Assembly (NCBI GenBank): GCA_949289625.1
Contig: CASEPH010000046.1
Span: forward strand, 1 to 12,745
From: an uncultured Clostridia bacterium
Lineage (GTDB): Bacteria > Bacillota_A > Clostridia > Oscillospirales > Oscillospiraceae
Reading direction: 5' to 3'
Length of the DNA: 12,745 nt
Shown: in pieces, positions 6,650 to 12,745 of the stretch
Position numbering within the stretch: the stretch's first letter is position 1
Layout: each line of letters opens with the position of its first letter
Program-made: the position numbers and the translations under genes
The notes under the pieces: generated by a model
The model's input: the letters and a program-made list of their open reading frames with translations, nothing else
What the model was told of the DNA's origin: nothing
Database searches by the model: none

Positions 6650-7651
6650 ATGACGCCTCCTGTTTTATATATCGTTGTTCCCTGTTATAACGAGCAGGCA
6701 GTCCTGCCCCTGACCGCGCCCCAATTCCTGGCCAAGCTTCAGGATTTGGCTGCCCAGAAAAAAATCTCCCCCGAAAGCCGGGTGCTTTTTGTCAATGACG
6801 GCAGCAAGGACAGCACATGGGAGATTATTCAGAGCCTTGCCCAGTCGGATTCCCATTATCTCGGCATCTCCCAGAGCCGCAATCGAGGCCATCAAAACGC
6901 CGTATTAGCAGGGCTCATGGAAGCAAAAGACCGGTGCGACATCACCATCTCCATCGACTGCGACGGTCAGGACGATATCAACGCCATGGATCACATGGTG
7001 GACGCCTATCTGGAGGGCTGCGACGTGGTATACGGCGTCCGCGCTTCCCGGGACACAGACACCTTTTTCAAGCGATTCACCGCTCAGTCCTTCTATAAAC
7101 TGCTCAACGCCATGGGCGCCGAGGTGGTCTATAATCATGCCGATTACCGGCTGCTCAGCAGCCGGGTGCTCCAGGAGTTTGCCAACTTCAAAGAGGTCAA
7201 CCTATTCCTTCGTGGCCTGATTCCTCTGGTGGGATTTAAAAGTACCACAGTTGCCTACAACCGCCAGGAGCGGCTGGCAGGCGAAAGCCATTATCCCCTA
7301 TCCAAGATGCTCTCCCTGGCCATGAACGGCATCACCAGTCTGTCCGTAAAGCCCCTGCGTCTCATCACCGGCTTCGGCGTCATTGTGGCCCTCATTAGCT
7401 TTATCGGCGTCATTTGGGCCCTGGTGGACGCCGCCCTTGGCCGCACCGTGGCAGGTTGGGCCAGTACCACCTGCATCGTGTGCTTTGTCTCCGGCGTGCA
7501 GCTGATCTCTCTGGGCATCATTGGAGAGTACGTCGGCAAGATCTATATGGAGACCAAGGGCCGCCCCCGATATATTATCAGCGAACGAACCTGGGAGACT
7601 CCCGCTTCTACCTCTGACCAACAGGAACCGCCTTCCCAGCACAAGGCCTGA
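6650..7651 (+). CDS. GT2 polyprenyl-phosphate glycosyltransferase (GtrB/CsbB/DPM1-like)
   Basis: This 333-residue membrane enzyme probably transfers a sugar from a nucleotide-sugar to undecaprenyl phosphate on the cytoplasmic face, supplying lipid-linked sugar for wall or envelope glycosylation. The GT2 domain starts at LYIVVPCYNEQAVL, continues VLFVNDGSKDSTW and SQSRNRGHQNAVLAGL, and has the metal-binding DxD within DCDGQDD (103-109), where many GtrB proteins have DADLQDP. HADYRLLSS and a basic-aromatic segment YNRQERLAGESHYPLSKM follow, as is usual. Two transmembrane helices, about 236-263 and 273-297, match the GtrB/CsbB topology. GAAAGGA sits upstream of ATG 6650. It appears to be a single-gene unit, with no GtrA-type flippase or further glycosyltransferase nearby, so the sugar and acceptor are unknown. 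Confidence 0.9.
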   Translation: MTPPVLYIVVPCYNEQAVLPLTAPQFLAKLQDLAAQKKISPESRVLFVNDGSKDSTWEIIQSLAQSDSHYLGISQSRNRGHQNAVLAGLMEAKDRCDITISIDCDGQDDINAMDHMVDAYLEGCDVVYGVRASRDTDTFFKRFTAQSFYKLLNAMGAEVVYNHADYRLLSSRVLQEFANFKEVNLFLRGLIPLVGFKSTTVAYNRQERLAGESHYPLSKMLSLAMNGITSLSVKPLRLITGFGVIVALISFIGVIWALVDAALGRTVAGWASTTCIVCFVSGVQLISLGIIGEYVGKIYMETKGRPRYIISERTWETPASTSDQQEPPSQHKA

Positions 7652-7714
7652 TCCAGTAACTTTTTCCATCTGTTTTTTCGTTTTACCCCCTTTCTCAAAG
7701 GAAACCGTCACAGC

Positions 7715-7746
7715 AAACCGGGCGTCATGGGTTGTGCGCCCGGTTT
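7715..7746 (+). terminator. Stem-loop after the glycosyltransferase gene, probable weak terminator
   Basis: AAACCGGGCG (7715-7724) pairs perfectly with CGCCCGGTTT (7737-7746) around a 12-nt loop. Only three T residues close the stem, followed by a mixed tract, so termination may be partial. It sits 63 bp after the stop codon and 57 bp before the lepA promoter. Apart from this hairpin and that promoter, the 212-bp gap holds only T-rich sequence. Confidence 0.6.
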
Positions 7747-7802
7747 CACTGTTATTACCGCAGCCGTTGCCCCATGCCCGCCATGTCCCCACACGAAACT
7801 CC

Positions 7803-7831
7803 TTTACAAACCGAGGAAAATCCCCTATACT
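7803..7831 (+). promoter_or_regulatory. Promoter of the lepA-hemW operon
   Basis: TTTACA (7803-7808) and TATACT (7826-7831) are each five of six to consensus with a 17-bp spacer, the best-matched promoter in the window. Transcription would start near 7838, about 26 nt before the lepA ATG. Confidence 0.8.
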
Positions 7832-7863
7832 AAATAAGATACGGAACTTACGAGGTGCAGAAT

Positions 7864-9672
7864 ATGACCGATTTAGATAAACTGAGGAATTTCTCCATCA
7901 TCGCCCACATTGACCATGGCAAATCCACTCTGGCAGACCGTCTGCTGGAGGAATGCCAGGCCGTGGAAGCCCGGGAGATGGAGGATCAGATTCTCGACAA
8001 TATGGAGCTGGAACGGGAACGGGGCATCACCATCAAAGCCCGGGCTGTCCGGCTGCTCTACAACGCCGATGACGGGGAAACCTATGTGCTCAACCTGATC
8101 GACACCCCAGGCCATGTGGACTTCAACTATGAAGTATCCCGCTCCCTGGCAGCCTGCGAAGGTGCTGTCCTGGTGGTGGATGCCTCCCAGGGTGTAGAAG
8201 CCCAGACTCTGGCCAACACCTATCTGGCCATCGACGCCGGGCTGGAAGTCCTGCCCGTCATCAACAAGATCGACCTGCCTGCCGCGGATCCCCAGAGGGT
8301 CAAGCAGGAGATCGAGGACATCATCGGCCTGCCTGCCGAGGACGCCCCGGAAATCTCCGCAAAAAACGGCATTAACATTCACGCGGTGCTGGAGATGATC
8401 GTTCGGGATCTTCCCGCTCCCTCTGGGGATCGCAGTCTTCCCCTGCGGGCCCTGATCTTTGACAGCCAGTACGACAGCTACAAAGGCGTTATTGTCTACT
8501 TCCGGGTCATGGACGGTGTGATCCGTCAGGGCATGGAAGTAAAGATGATGTCTGGCGGAGCCATCTATAAGGTGGTGGAGGTGGGCTATCTCCATCCCCG
8601 GGGCATGGAACCCTGCGACGCTTTGGGCGCCGGTGAGGTAGGCTATTTCACCGCCTCCATCAAGACCGTCTCCGACACTCGGGTGGGCGATACCGTCACC
8701 GATAATCAGAATCCTGCCGCCGAACCCCTCCAGGGCTATAAGGATGTGCAGCCCATGGTCTATTCCGGCGTATATCCAGCCGATGGCGCCAAATACCCCG
8801 AACTGCGGGATGCCCTGGAAAAGCTCAAGCTCAACGACGCCTCCCTCTCCTATGAGCCGGAAAGTTCCGTGGCCCTGGGCTTTGGCTTCCGGTGCGGCTT
8901 CTTGGGGCTGCTCCATATGGAGATCATCCAGCTTCGGCTGGAGCGGGAATTCAATCTGGACCTGATTACCACCGCCCCCAGCGTAGTCTATCGGGTTACC
9001 AAAACCGATGGTTCTGTCCAAATGATCGACAACCCGCTGAACTATCCCGATCCCTCTGAAATTCAGTTGGCGGAGGAGCCCTTCGTCCGGGCATCCATCA
9101 TCACCCCACCGGAATATGTGGGGGGCATCATGGATCTCTGCCAGGACCGCCGGGGAGAATATATCGATATGACCTATCTGGATCAGAGCCGGGTGGAGCT
9201 CCACTATGACATGCCCCTCAACGAAATCATCTTTGATTTCTTTGACTGCCTCAAGTCCCGCACCAGAGGCTACGCCTCCTTGGACTATGACCTGACCGGC
9301 TATCGGGCCAGCAATCTGGTCAAGCTGGACATCCTGCTCAACGGCGATGTGGTGGATGCACTCTCCTTTATTCTGCATACGGACAAGGCCTATGTCAGAG
9401 CCAGAAAAATCTGTGAAAAGCTCAAGGAGAATATTCCCCGTCAGCTCTTTGAAATCCCGGTGCAGGCCGCCATCGGCTCCAAGATCATCGCCCGGGAGAC
9501 CATCAAGGCCCTGCGGAAGGACGTCCTGGCTAAGTGCTACGGCGGCGACATCACCCGGAAGAAAAAGCTGCTGGAAAAGCAGAAGGAAGGCAAAAAGCGG
9601 ATGCGCAGCTTCGGTACGGTAGAAGTACCTCAGGAGGCCTTTATGGCAGTCCTGAAGCTGGATTCCGAATAA
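7864..9672 (+). CDS. lepA: Elongation factor 4 (LepA), ribosome-associated GTPase
   Basis: LepA is a conserved GTPase that binds the ribosome and affects translation, especially under stress; it is cytoplasmic or membrane-associated. The 602-residue protein has the normal family length. The GTP-binding domain shows AHIDHGKST (G1, 14-22), [10 protein letters not shown] (G2), [20 protein letters not shown] (G3) and NKID (G4). The domain II and III signatures [29 protein letters not shown] and [16 protein letters not shown] are clear. The LepA-specific C-terminal domain ends with [39 protein letters not shown] and [12 protein letters not shown], so the protein is complete. I chose ATG 7864 over an in-frame GTG at 7855 because the GAGG ribosome-binding bases overlap that GTG. 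It is the first gene of the operon with hemW. Confidence 0.97.
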   Translation: MTDLDKLRNFSIIAHIDHGKSTLADRLLEECQAVEAREMEDQILDNMELERERGITIKARAVRLLYNADDGETYVLNLIDTPGHVDFNYEVSRSLAACEGAVLVVDASQGVEAQTLANTYLAIDAGLEVLPVINKIDLPAADPQRVKQEIEDIIGLPAEDAPEISAKNGINIHAVLEMIVRDLPAPSGDRSLPLRALIFDSQYDSYKGVIVYFRVMDGVIRQGMEVKMMSGGAIYKVVEVGYLHPRGMEPCDALGAGEVGYFTASIKTVSDTRVGDTVTDNQNPAAEPLQGYKDVQPMVYSGVYPADGAKYPELRDALEKLKLNDASLSYEPESSVALGFGFRCGFLGLLHMEIIQLRLEREFNLDLITTAPSVVYRVTKTDGSVQMIDNPLNYPDPSEIQLAEEPFVRASIITPPEYVGGIMDLCQDRRGEYIDMTYLDQSRVELHYDMPLNEIIFDFFDCLKSRTRGYASLDYDLTGYRASNLVKLDILLNGDVVDALSFILHTDKAYVRARKICEKLKENIPRQLFEIPVQAAIGSKIIARETIKALRKDVLAKCYGGDITRKKKLLEKQKEGKKRMRSFGTVEVPQEAFMAVLKLDSE

Positions 9673-9687
9673 GGAGGAACAGTTCCT

Positions 9688-10896
9688 ATGGCAAAAGCCA
9701 CCCAAAAGATGATGACCCAGAGCAAGTCCCTGGGCCTCTATGTGCATATTCCCTTCTGCCGCAGCAAGTGCCAGTACTGTGACTTTTATAGTCTGCCCCG
9801 GAGCGAAAAAACGCCAGAGCTGATGGATCGATATGTAAAGGCTCTGGAGACCCATATCAAGGAAGGTGGCGCTCGGGCCACAAAATATGTGGTGGACAGC
9901 GTCTACTTCGGCGGCGGTACCCCCAGCTATTTTGGCGCAGAGCGACTGCGAGAGGTCTTTACCACCATCTCCAAGAAGTTTAACGTCTCCAAATCTGCGG
10001 AAATCACGCTGGAGGCAAACCCGGAATCCATTACGGAAAAGGGCTGCAAGCGGCTGATCTCCTCCGGCTTCAACCGGATTTCCATTGGCGTGCAGTCCAA
10101 CAACGATCAGATTCTCAAGGTTCTGGGCCGGCCCCACACCTTCCGGCAGGCCCAGCGCTCTGTGGACATCGCCCGAAACGCGGGTTTCGACAATGTAAGC
10201 CTGGATCTCATGTATGGGCTTCCGGCCCAAAGTCCCCAGCAATGGGCGGACGCCCTGGGCTCCGTCATTGATCTGCAGCCGGACCATATCTCCTGCTACG
10301 GCCTGACCCTGGCCCCCGGCACGCCCCTCTATACCTACCGGGCTCAGGCCGCCCTGCCGGATGACGACGCCCAGGCCGCCATGTATCTCTATGCCGCTTC
10401 CACCCTGGAGGCTTACGGCTATCATCAATACGAGATTTCCAACTTCGCCAAGACCGGGAAAGAGTGTCTCCACAACCTCAAATACTGGTTGGGCGGAGAA
10501 TATATGAGCTTTGGTCCCTCCGCCGCCTCGGATTTTGCCGGCACCCGGTATACCTTTGCTTCGGATCTGGTGCGGTATATCAAGGCGGTCCGGACCGGCG
10601 ATGCCATCACCACCGAATGCGAGTACGTCCCCATCAAGGAACGAGCCGGCGAATACCTCATGCTGCGGCTGCGGACTTCTTACGGCATCGAGCGGACGGA
10701 ATATGAGACCACCTTCCTGATGCCCTTTGATCCGCTGGAGCAGGTACTGCAGGTCTATGGCGGCCGGGGACTGACCAAACAGGTAAACGGCCGGTGGAGA
10801 TTTACGCCCCAGGGCTTTCTGGTGTCCAACCAGCTCATTGGCCAGCTCATTGAAACCCAAAGAAAATCTACGCCGCTGTCACCCCACAGATTTTAA
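9688..10896 (+). CDS. hemW: HemW, radical SAM heme-chaperone family protein (formerly HemN-like)
   Basis: The 402-residue protein is of the HemW branch of coproporphyrinogen-dehydrogenase-like radical SAM enzymes; characterised members bind heme and deliver it to target proteins rather than oxidising coproporphyrinogen. The N-terminal LYVHIPFCRSKCQYCDFYS carries the CX3CX2C cluster motif (Cys24, Cys28, Cys31). FGGGTPS follows (GGGTP at 75-79), with EANPE, GFNRISIGVQS, VSLDLMYGLP, and the HemW signature HNLKYW (262-267). The C-terminal domain has the usual LMLRLRTSYGI. AAGGAGG overlaps the lepA stop codon, 10 nt before the ATG, giving a gap of 15 bp. In many Firmicutes lepA-hemW is followed by hrcA-grpE-dnaK; here a dehydrogenase gene comes next. 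Whether this protein acts on heme in this organism is not shown by sequence. Confidence 0.94.
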   Translation: MAKATQKMMTQSKSLGLYVHIPFCRSKCQYCDFYSLPRSEKTPELMDRYVKALETHIKEGGARATKYVVDSVYFGGGTPSYFGAERLREVFTTISKKFNVSKSAEITLEANPESITEKGCKRLISSGFNRISIGVQSNNDQILKVLGRPHTFRQAQRSVDIARNAGFDNVSLDLMYGLPAQSPQQWADALGSVIDLQPDHISCYGLTLAPGTPLYTYRAQAALPDDDAQAAMYLYAASTLEAYGYHQYEISNFAKTGKECLHNLKYWLGGEYMSFGPSAASDFAGTRYTFASDLVRYIKAVRTGDAITTECEYVPIKERAGEYLMLRLRTSYGIERTEYETTFLMPFDPLEQVLQVYGGRGLTKQVNGRWRFTPQGFLVSNQLIGQLIETQRKSTPLSPHRF

Positions 10897-10916
10897 TTGT
10901 GAAAGGATGGTCCTCT

Positions 10917-11681
10917 ATGACACGATTGGCAGGAAAAATCGCGGTGATTACCGGCGGCAACTCCGGCATCGGAGAAGCCACCGCCAAGCTGTTTGCCCGG
11001 GAGGGTGCCACAGTGGTCATCACCGCCCGGCGGGAAAAGGAACTACAGCGGGTTGCCGATGAAATTGCTGCGGAAGGCGGCGCCTGCGTCTACATCCCCG
11101 GAGACGTCACCGTCACCGCCGATGTGGACAATGTCATGGCAAAAACCGTAGAACTGTTCGGCCGCATTGATATTTTGGTGAACAACGCTGGCATTGGAGA
11201 CCGCCATACCCCCACCATCAAAGTGGAGGATGACTTCTGGGACCAGGTCCAGGATGTGGACCTCAAGGGCGTCATGCGCTGCTGCCGAGCAGCCCTGCGG
11301 TATATGGTGCCTGCCAACAAAGGCGCCATTGTAAACGTTGCCTCCATTGGCGGCGTATATTCCTGCGCTGGAGCTGCCTATTCCGCAGCCAAAGCCGGGG
11401 TGCTGAGCCTGACGAAAAACCTTGCCATCCAATATTACGGCACCGGCATTCGGGTCAACTCCGTCTCTCCCGGTTCCACGGAAACGCCCCTGTTCTCTCC
11501 GGAGAAGTTCGAGGGCGTAGACGAGGAGATGCTGGCCCTGACCGCCCGCACCCATGTTCGTACCATTGACCACCGACTTTATCCCATGGAACAGGCCTAC
11601 GCCATTTTGTTCCTGGCCAGCGACGAGGCCAGCGGCATCAACGGACAGGATCTGGTGGTGGATTACGGCGGACGGCTGTAA
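10917..11681 (+). CDS. Short-chain dehydrogenase/reductase (FabG-like classical SDR)
   Basis: The 254-residue protein is a complete classical SDR, a cytosolic NAD(P)-dependent oxidoreductase of alcohols and ketones. The Rossmann glycine motif is TGGNSGIG (12-19), the structural motif NNAG (89-92), and the catalytic residues are Ser143 (VNVASIGG), Tyr155 and Lys159 (YSAAK). The Asn of the extended catalytic tetrad, normally in an NLxG-type motif, is Asp115 here (DVDLKG). TARR at the end of strand beta-2 (36-39) favours NADP(H), by family rules. The C terminus SGINGQDLVVDYGG is typical. I chose ATG 10917, with AAAGGA nine bases upstream, over a GTG at 10899 that sits too close to the hemW stop. 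The gap to hemW is 20 bp, so it is probably co-transcribed. Substrate (3-oxoacyl group, hydroxysteroid, sugar alcohol or other) cannot be told. Confidence 0.92.
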   Translation: MTRLAGKIAVITGGNSGIGEATAKLFAREGATVVITARREKELQRVADEIAAEGGACVYIPGDVTVTADVDNVMAKTVELFGRIDILVNNAGIGDRHTPTIKVEDDFWDQVQDVDLKGVMRCCRAALRYMVPANKGAIVNVASIGGVYSCAGAAYSAAKAGVLSLTKNLAIQYYGTGIRVNSVSPGSTETPLFSPEKFEGVDEEMLALTARTHVRTIDHRLYPMEQAYAILFLASDEASGINGQDLVVDYGGRL

Positions 11682-11699
11682 CGGAGGTATTTCCGTACT

Positions 11700-12443
11700 A
11701 TGGGTTCCAATCTTTACTACGAGAAATATGAGGATCGGTATCAGGCGGTTTATGCAGCCGGGGCAGACAGATGGGGCTTTTCTCCTGATGATAAAAATCT
11801 GTTTGCAGTATTATACGAATGGGTTTACACCAATCATCTGATGGGGAAACGTATCATTGATTTTGCCTGTGGGGAAGGCGCCGCCGGTAAGATTCTGTGT
11901 AATCTCGGGTGTATATACCATGGTGTTGATTTGGCCCCTTCTGCGGTTGCAGCCGCTCAGCAGTTGCTTGCCGGGTACGAAAACGCCAGCGTCTCGCGGC
12001 TGGATATGGTGAAAGAGCCACTTCCCGGCCCCTATGACGCTGCGCTGGACAGCATGGGCTTTCACATACTGATAACCGATCAGGACCGAAGGCAATACTT
12101 GCAGAATGTCTATGGTTGTCTGTGCTCTGGTGCCCCTGCGTTATTCTATCAGCAATCTTTTCGTAAAATAGCATATGAAGGGTCTGTAGACAGCTTTGAC
12201 CAATGGGCTCAAATTGTAGGGATCGACTATACACACCTAGAAACGCGTTATGCAAAGAAAGGTGACAAGCCCGTGGAGGTCATGATTCCTCGAATTGCAG
12301 GACGAAGCAAATCTGAATTGGGTTACCGCAAAGAATTTGTAGAAGCCGGTTTCGTAATAGACCGGTTTATTCCCGAGCCAGATTCGGATGGCATGGTTCG
12401 GCGTGCATCCATCTATCTACATAAGCCAGGTTCCAGCAAATGA
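11700..12443 (+). CDS. Class I SAM-dependent methyltransferase
   Basis: The 247-residue protein has the class I methyltransferase core: motif I IIDFACGEGAAG (52-63), the acidic residue ending strand 2 at Asp77 (YHGVDLAPSAV), a motif near DAALDSMGFHIL (113-124), and DRRQYLQNVYGCL where the family usually has DRxxxLxxhxxxLxPGG. The C-terminal part (about 165-247) would form the substrate-recognition region and has no motif I can assign. Small molecules, lipids or quinone-type rings are all possible substrates. GGAGGT lies 11 bases before ATG 11700. The 18-bp gap places it last in the lepA operon, ahead of a hairpin terminator. Its base composition is lower: four sampled 60-base lines average about 45% GC by hand count, against about 57% in two lines of the preceding gene, and codon choice is correspondingly more AT-rich. 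That suggests later acquisition. Confidence 0.85.
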   Translation: MGSNLYYEKYEDRYQAVYAAGADRWGFSPDDKNLFAVLYEWVYTNHLMGKRIIDFACGEGAAGKILCNLGCIYHGVDLAPSAVAAAQQLLAGYENASVSRLDMVKEPLPGPYDAALDSMGFHILITDQDRRQYLQNVYGCLCSGAPALFYQQSFRKIAYEGSVDSFDQWAQIVGIDYTHLETRYAKKGDKPVEVMIPRIAGRSKSELGYRKEFVEAGFVIDRFIPEPDSDGMVRRASIYLHKPGSSK

Positions 12444-12452
12444 TGATTTTCC

Positions 12453-12483
12453 AGTGGCTCGGAGGCCTTTCTTCCGAGCCACT
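12453..12483 (+). terminator. Hairpin terminator closing the lepA operon
   Basis: AGTGGCTCGGA (12453-12463) and TCCGAGCCACT (12473-12483) form a perfect 11-bp stem around a 9-nt loop, 10 bp after the methyltransferase stop. The tract after it is only moderately T-rich (TGTGCATTT), so efficiency is uncertain. Confidence 0.7.
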
Positions 12484-12543
12484 TGTGCATTTGGCAATTT
12501 CCCAGACATTTTACTGAAAACTGATGCAAACACAAATTTGATA

Positions 12544-12552
12544 TGCTATACT
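12544..12552 (+). promoter_or_regulatory. Extended -10 promoter for the last gene
   Basis: TGCTATACT contains the extended -10 TG followed one base later by TATACT (12547-12552). No good -35 box lies at 16-18 bp upstream, which is usual for extended -10 promoters. Transcription would begin near 12559, giving a leader of about 46 nt that contains the hairpin at 12565-12585. Confidence 0.6.
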
Positions 12553-12564
12553 GAATATGAAATC

Positions 12565-12585
12565 AAAGCGGCTTACCGCCGCTTT
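12565..12585 (+). promoter_or_regulatory. Hairpin in the 5' UTR of the last gene
   Basis: AAAGCGGC (12565-12572) pairs perfectly with GCCGCTTT (12578-12585) around TTACC. It lies between the predicted transcription start and the GGAGG ribosome binding site, seven bases before the latter. It may protect the 5' end of the mRNA or tune translation; it lacks a T run, so it is not a clear terminator. Confidence 0.5.
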
Positions 12586-12604
12586 CTCTCTGGAGGGAAT
12601 GCCT

Positions 12605-12745
12605 ATGGACGACAACCAGCAAAAGGAAACCCTGTTTGAAAAGCACCGGGAAAACATCTACTTTCGATGGGGTTTGACCGCCTTTGTGGTCATTGTTGCC
12701 TGTATTGTTGTGGCCCAATTCGTCACCAAATTTACCTCGTTCTTT
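12605..12745 (+). CDS. Membrane protein start, probable AI-2E-family transporter (cut by window edge)
   Basis: Only 47 codons are in the window. The product starts MDDNQQKETLFEKHRENIYF, a short charged cytosolic head, followed by one hydrophobic helix at about residues 22-41 (WGLTAFVVIVACIVVAQFV). A charged head ending in a Tyr-x-x-Trp-Gly pattern before the first helix is common in clostridial AI-2E-family (PerM-like) transporters, which export diverse small molecules or ions. The fragment is too short for proof, and any polytopic protein could look similar. TGGAGGG seven bases before the ATG, an extended -10 promoter and the preceding terminator show it is a separate transcription unit. Confidence 0.55.
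   Translation, partial: MDDNQQKETLFEKHRENIYFRWGLTAFVVIVACIVVAQFVTKFTSFF

Noticed and set aside
7521..7880. A plus-strand frame of 119 codons bridging the glycosyltransferase end and the lepA start
   Set aside because: It overlaps both real genes out of frame, crosses a hairpin and the lepA promoter, and has no ribosome binding site or motif.
7873..10860. A 995-codon open frame on the minus strand, opposite lepA and hemW
   Set aside because: It is antisense to two unmistakable conserved genes, its product is low-complexity in style (rich in Gly, Ile, His, Asp) with no domain, and it has no ribosome binding site. GC-biased codon use in the real genes leaves the opposite frame free of stops.
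1..12745. CRISPR array, tRNA, rRNA, insertion sequence, prophage or defence system
   Set aside because: No regularly spaced repeats, no cloverleaf or rRNA sequence, no transposase, integrase or phage protein, and no recognisable defence domain was seen on either strand.

Overview
The window is about 57% GC DNA with strong AGGAGG-type ribosome binding sites, sigma-A-like promoters with 17-bp spacers, and protein families typical of anaerobic Clostridia. A GC-rich gut Oscillospiraceae-type organism fits best; this is inferred from style, as there is no rRNA in the window.

Layout from left to right. (1) A PucR-like regulator on the minus strand, cut by the left edge, is transcribed divergently from an acetyl-CoA hydrolase/transferase-family CoA-transferase (838-2145, plus). 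They share a 206-bp control region with a promoter for each gene, a dyad and a direct repeat. The CoA-transferase ends at a strong intrinsic terminator. (2) A minus-strand pair follows: a flavodoxin-domain protein with an unusual N-terminal domain and a Gly/Pro-rich insertion (5112-3973), then, 22 bp on, a large extracellular solute-binding lipoprotein (3950-2235). A divergent AraC-family regulator (5311-6570) faces them across a 198-bp AT-rich control region that holds an operator-like palindrome at the predicted start of the flavodoxin transcript. (3) A single GT2 polyprenyl-phosphate glycosyltransferase gene (6650-7651) has its own promoter and a hairpin after it. (4) A likely four-gene plus-strand operon starts from a clear promoter at 7803-7831: lepA, hemW, a short-chain dehydrogenase and a class I methyltransferase, with gaps of 15, 20 and 18 bp, closing at a hairpin at 12453-12483. 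(5) At the right edge is the start of a membrane protein, probably an AI-2E-family transporter, behind an extended -10 promoter and a 5' UTR hairpin.

lepA (translation GTPase) and hemW (radical SAM, heme-chaperone family) are core genes often found together in Firmicutes. The regulated accessory parts are the CoA-transferase module, probably for acyl-CoA or short-chain fatty acid metabolism, and the AraC/flavodoxin/lipoprotein module. The latter is the least explained part of the window: a redox-type protein co-transcribed with a solute-binding lipoprotein, with no ABC permease in sight. I saw no CRISPR array, tRNA, rRNA, insertion sequence, phage gene or recognisable defence system, and no gene-free stretch longer than about 212 bp.
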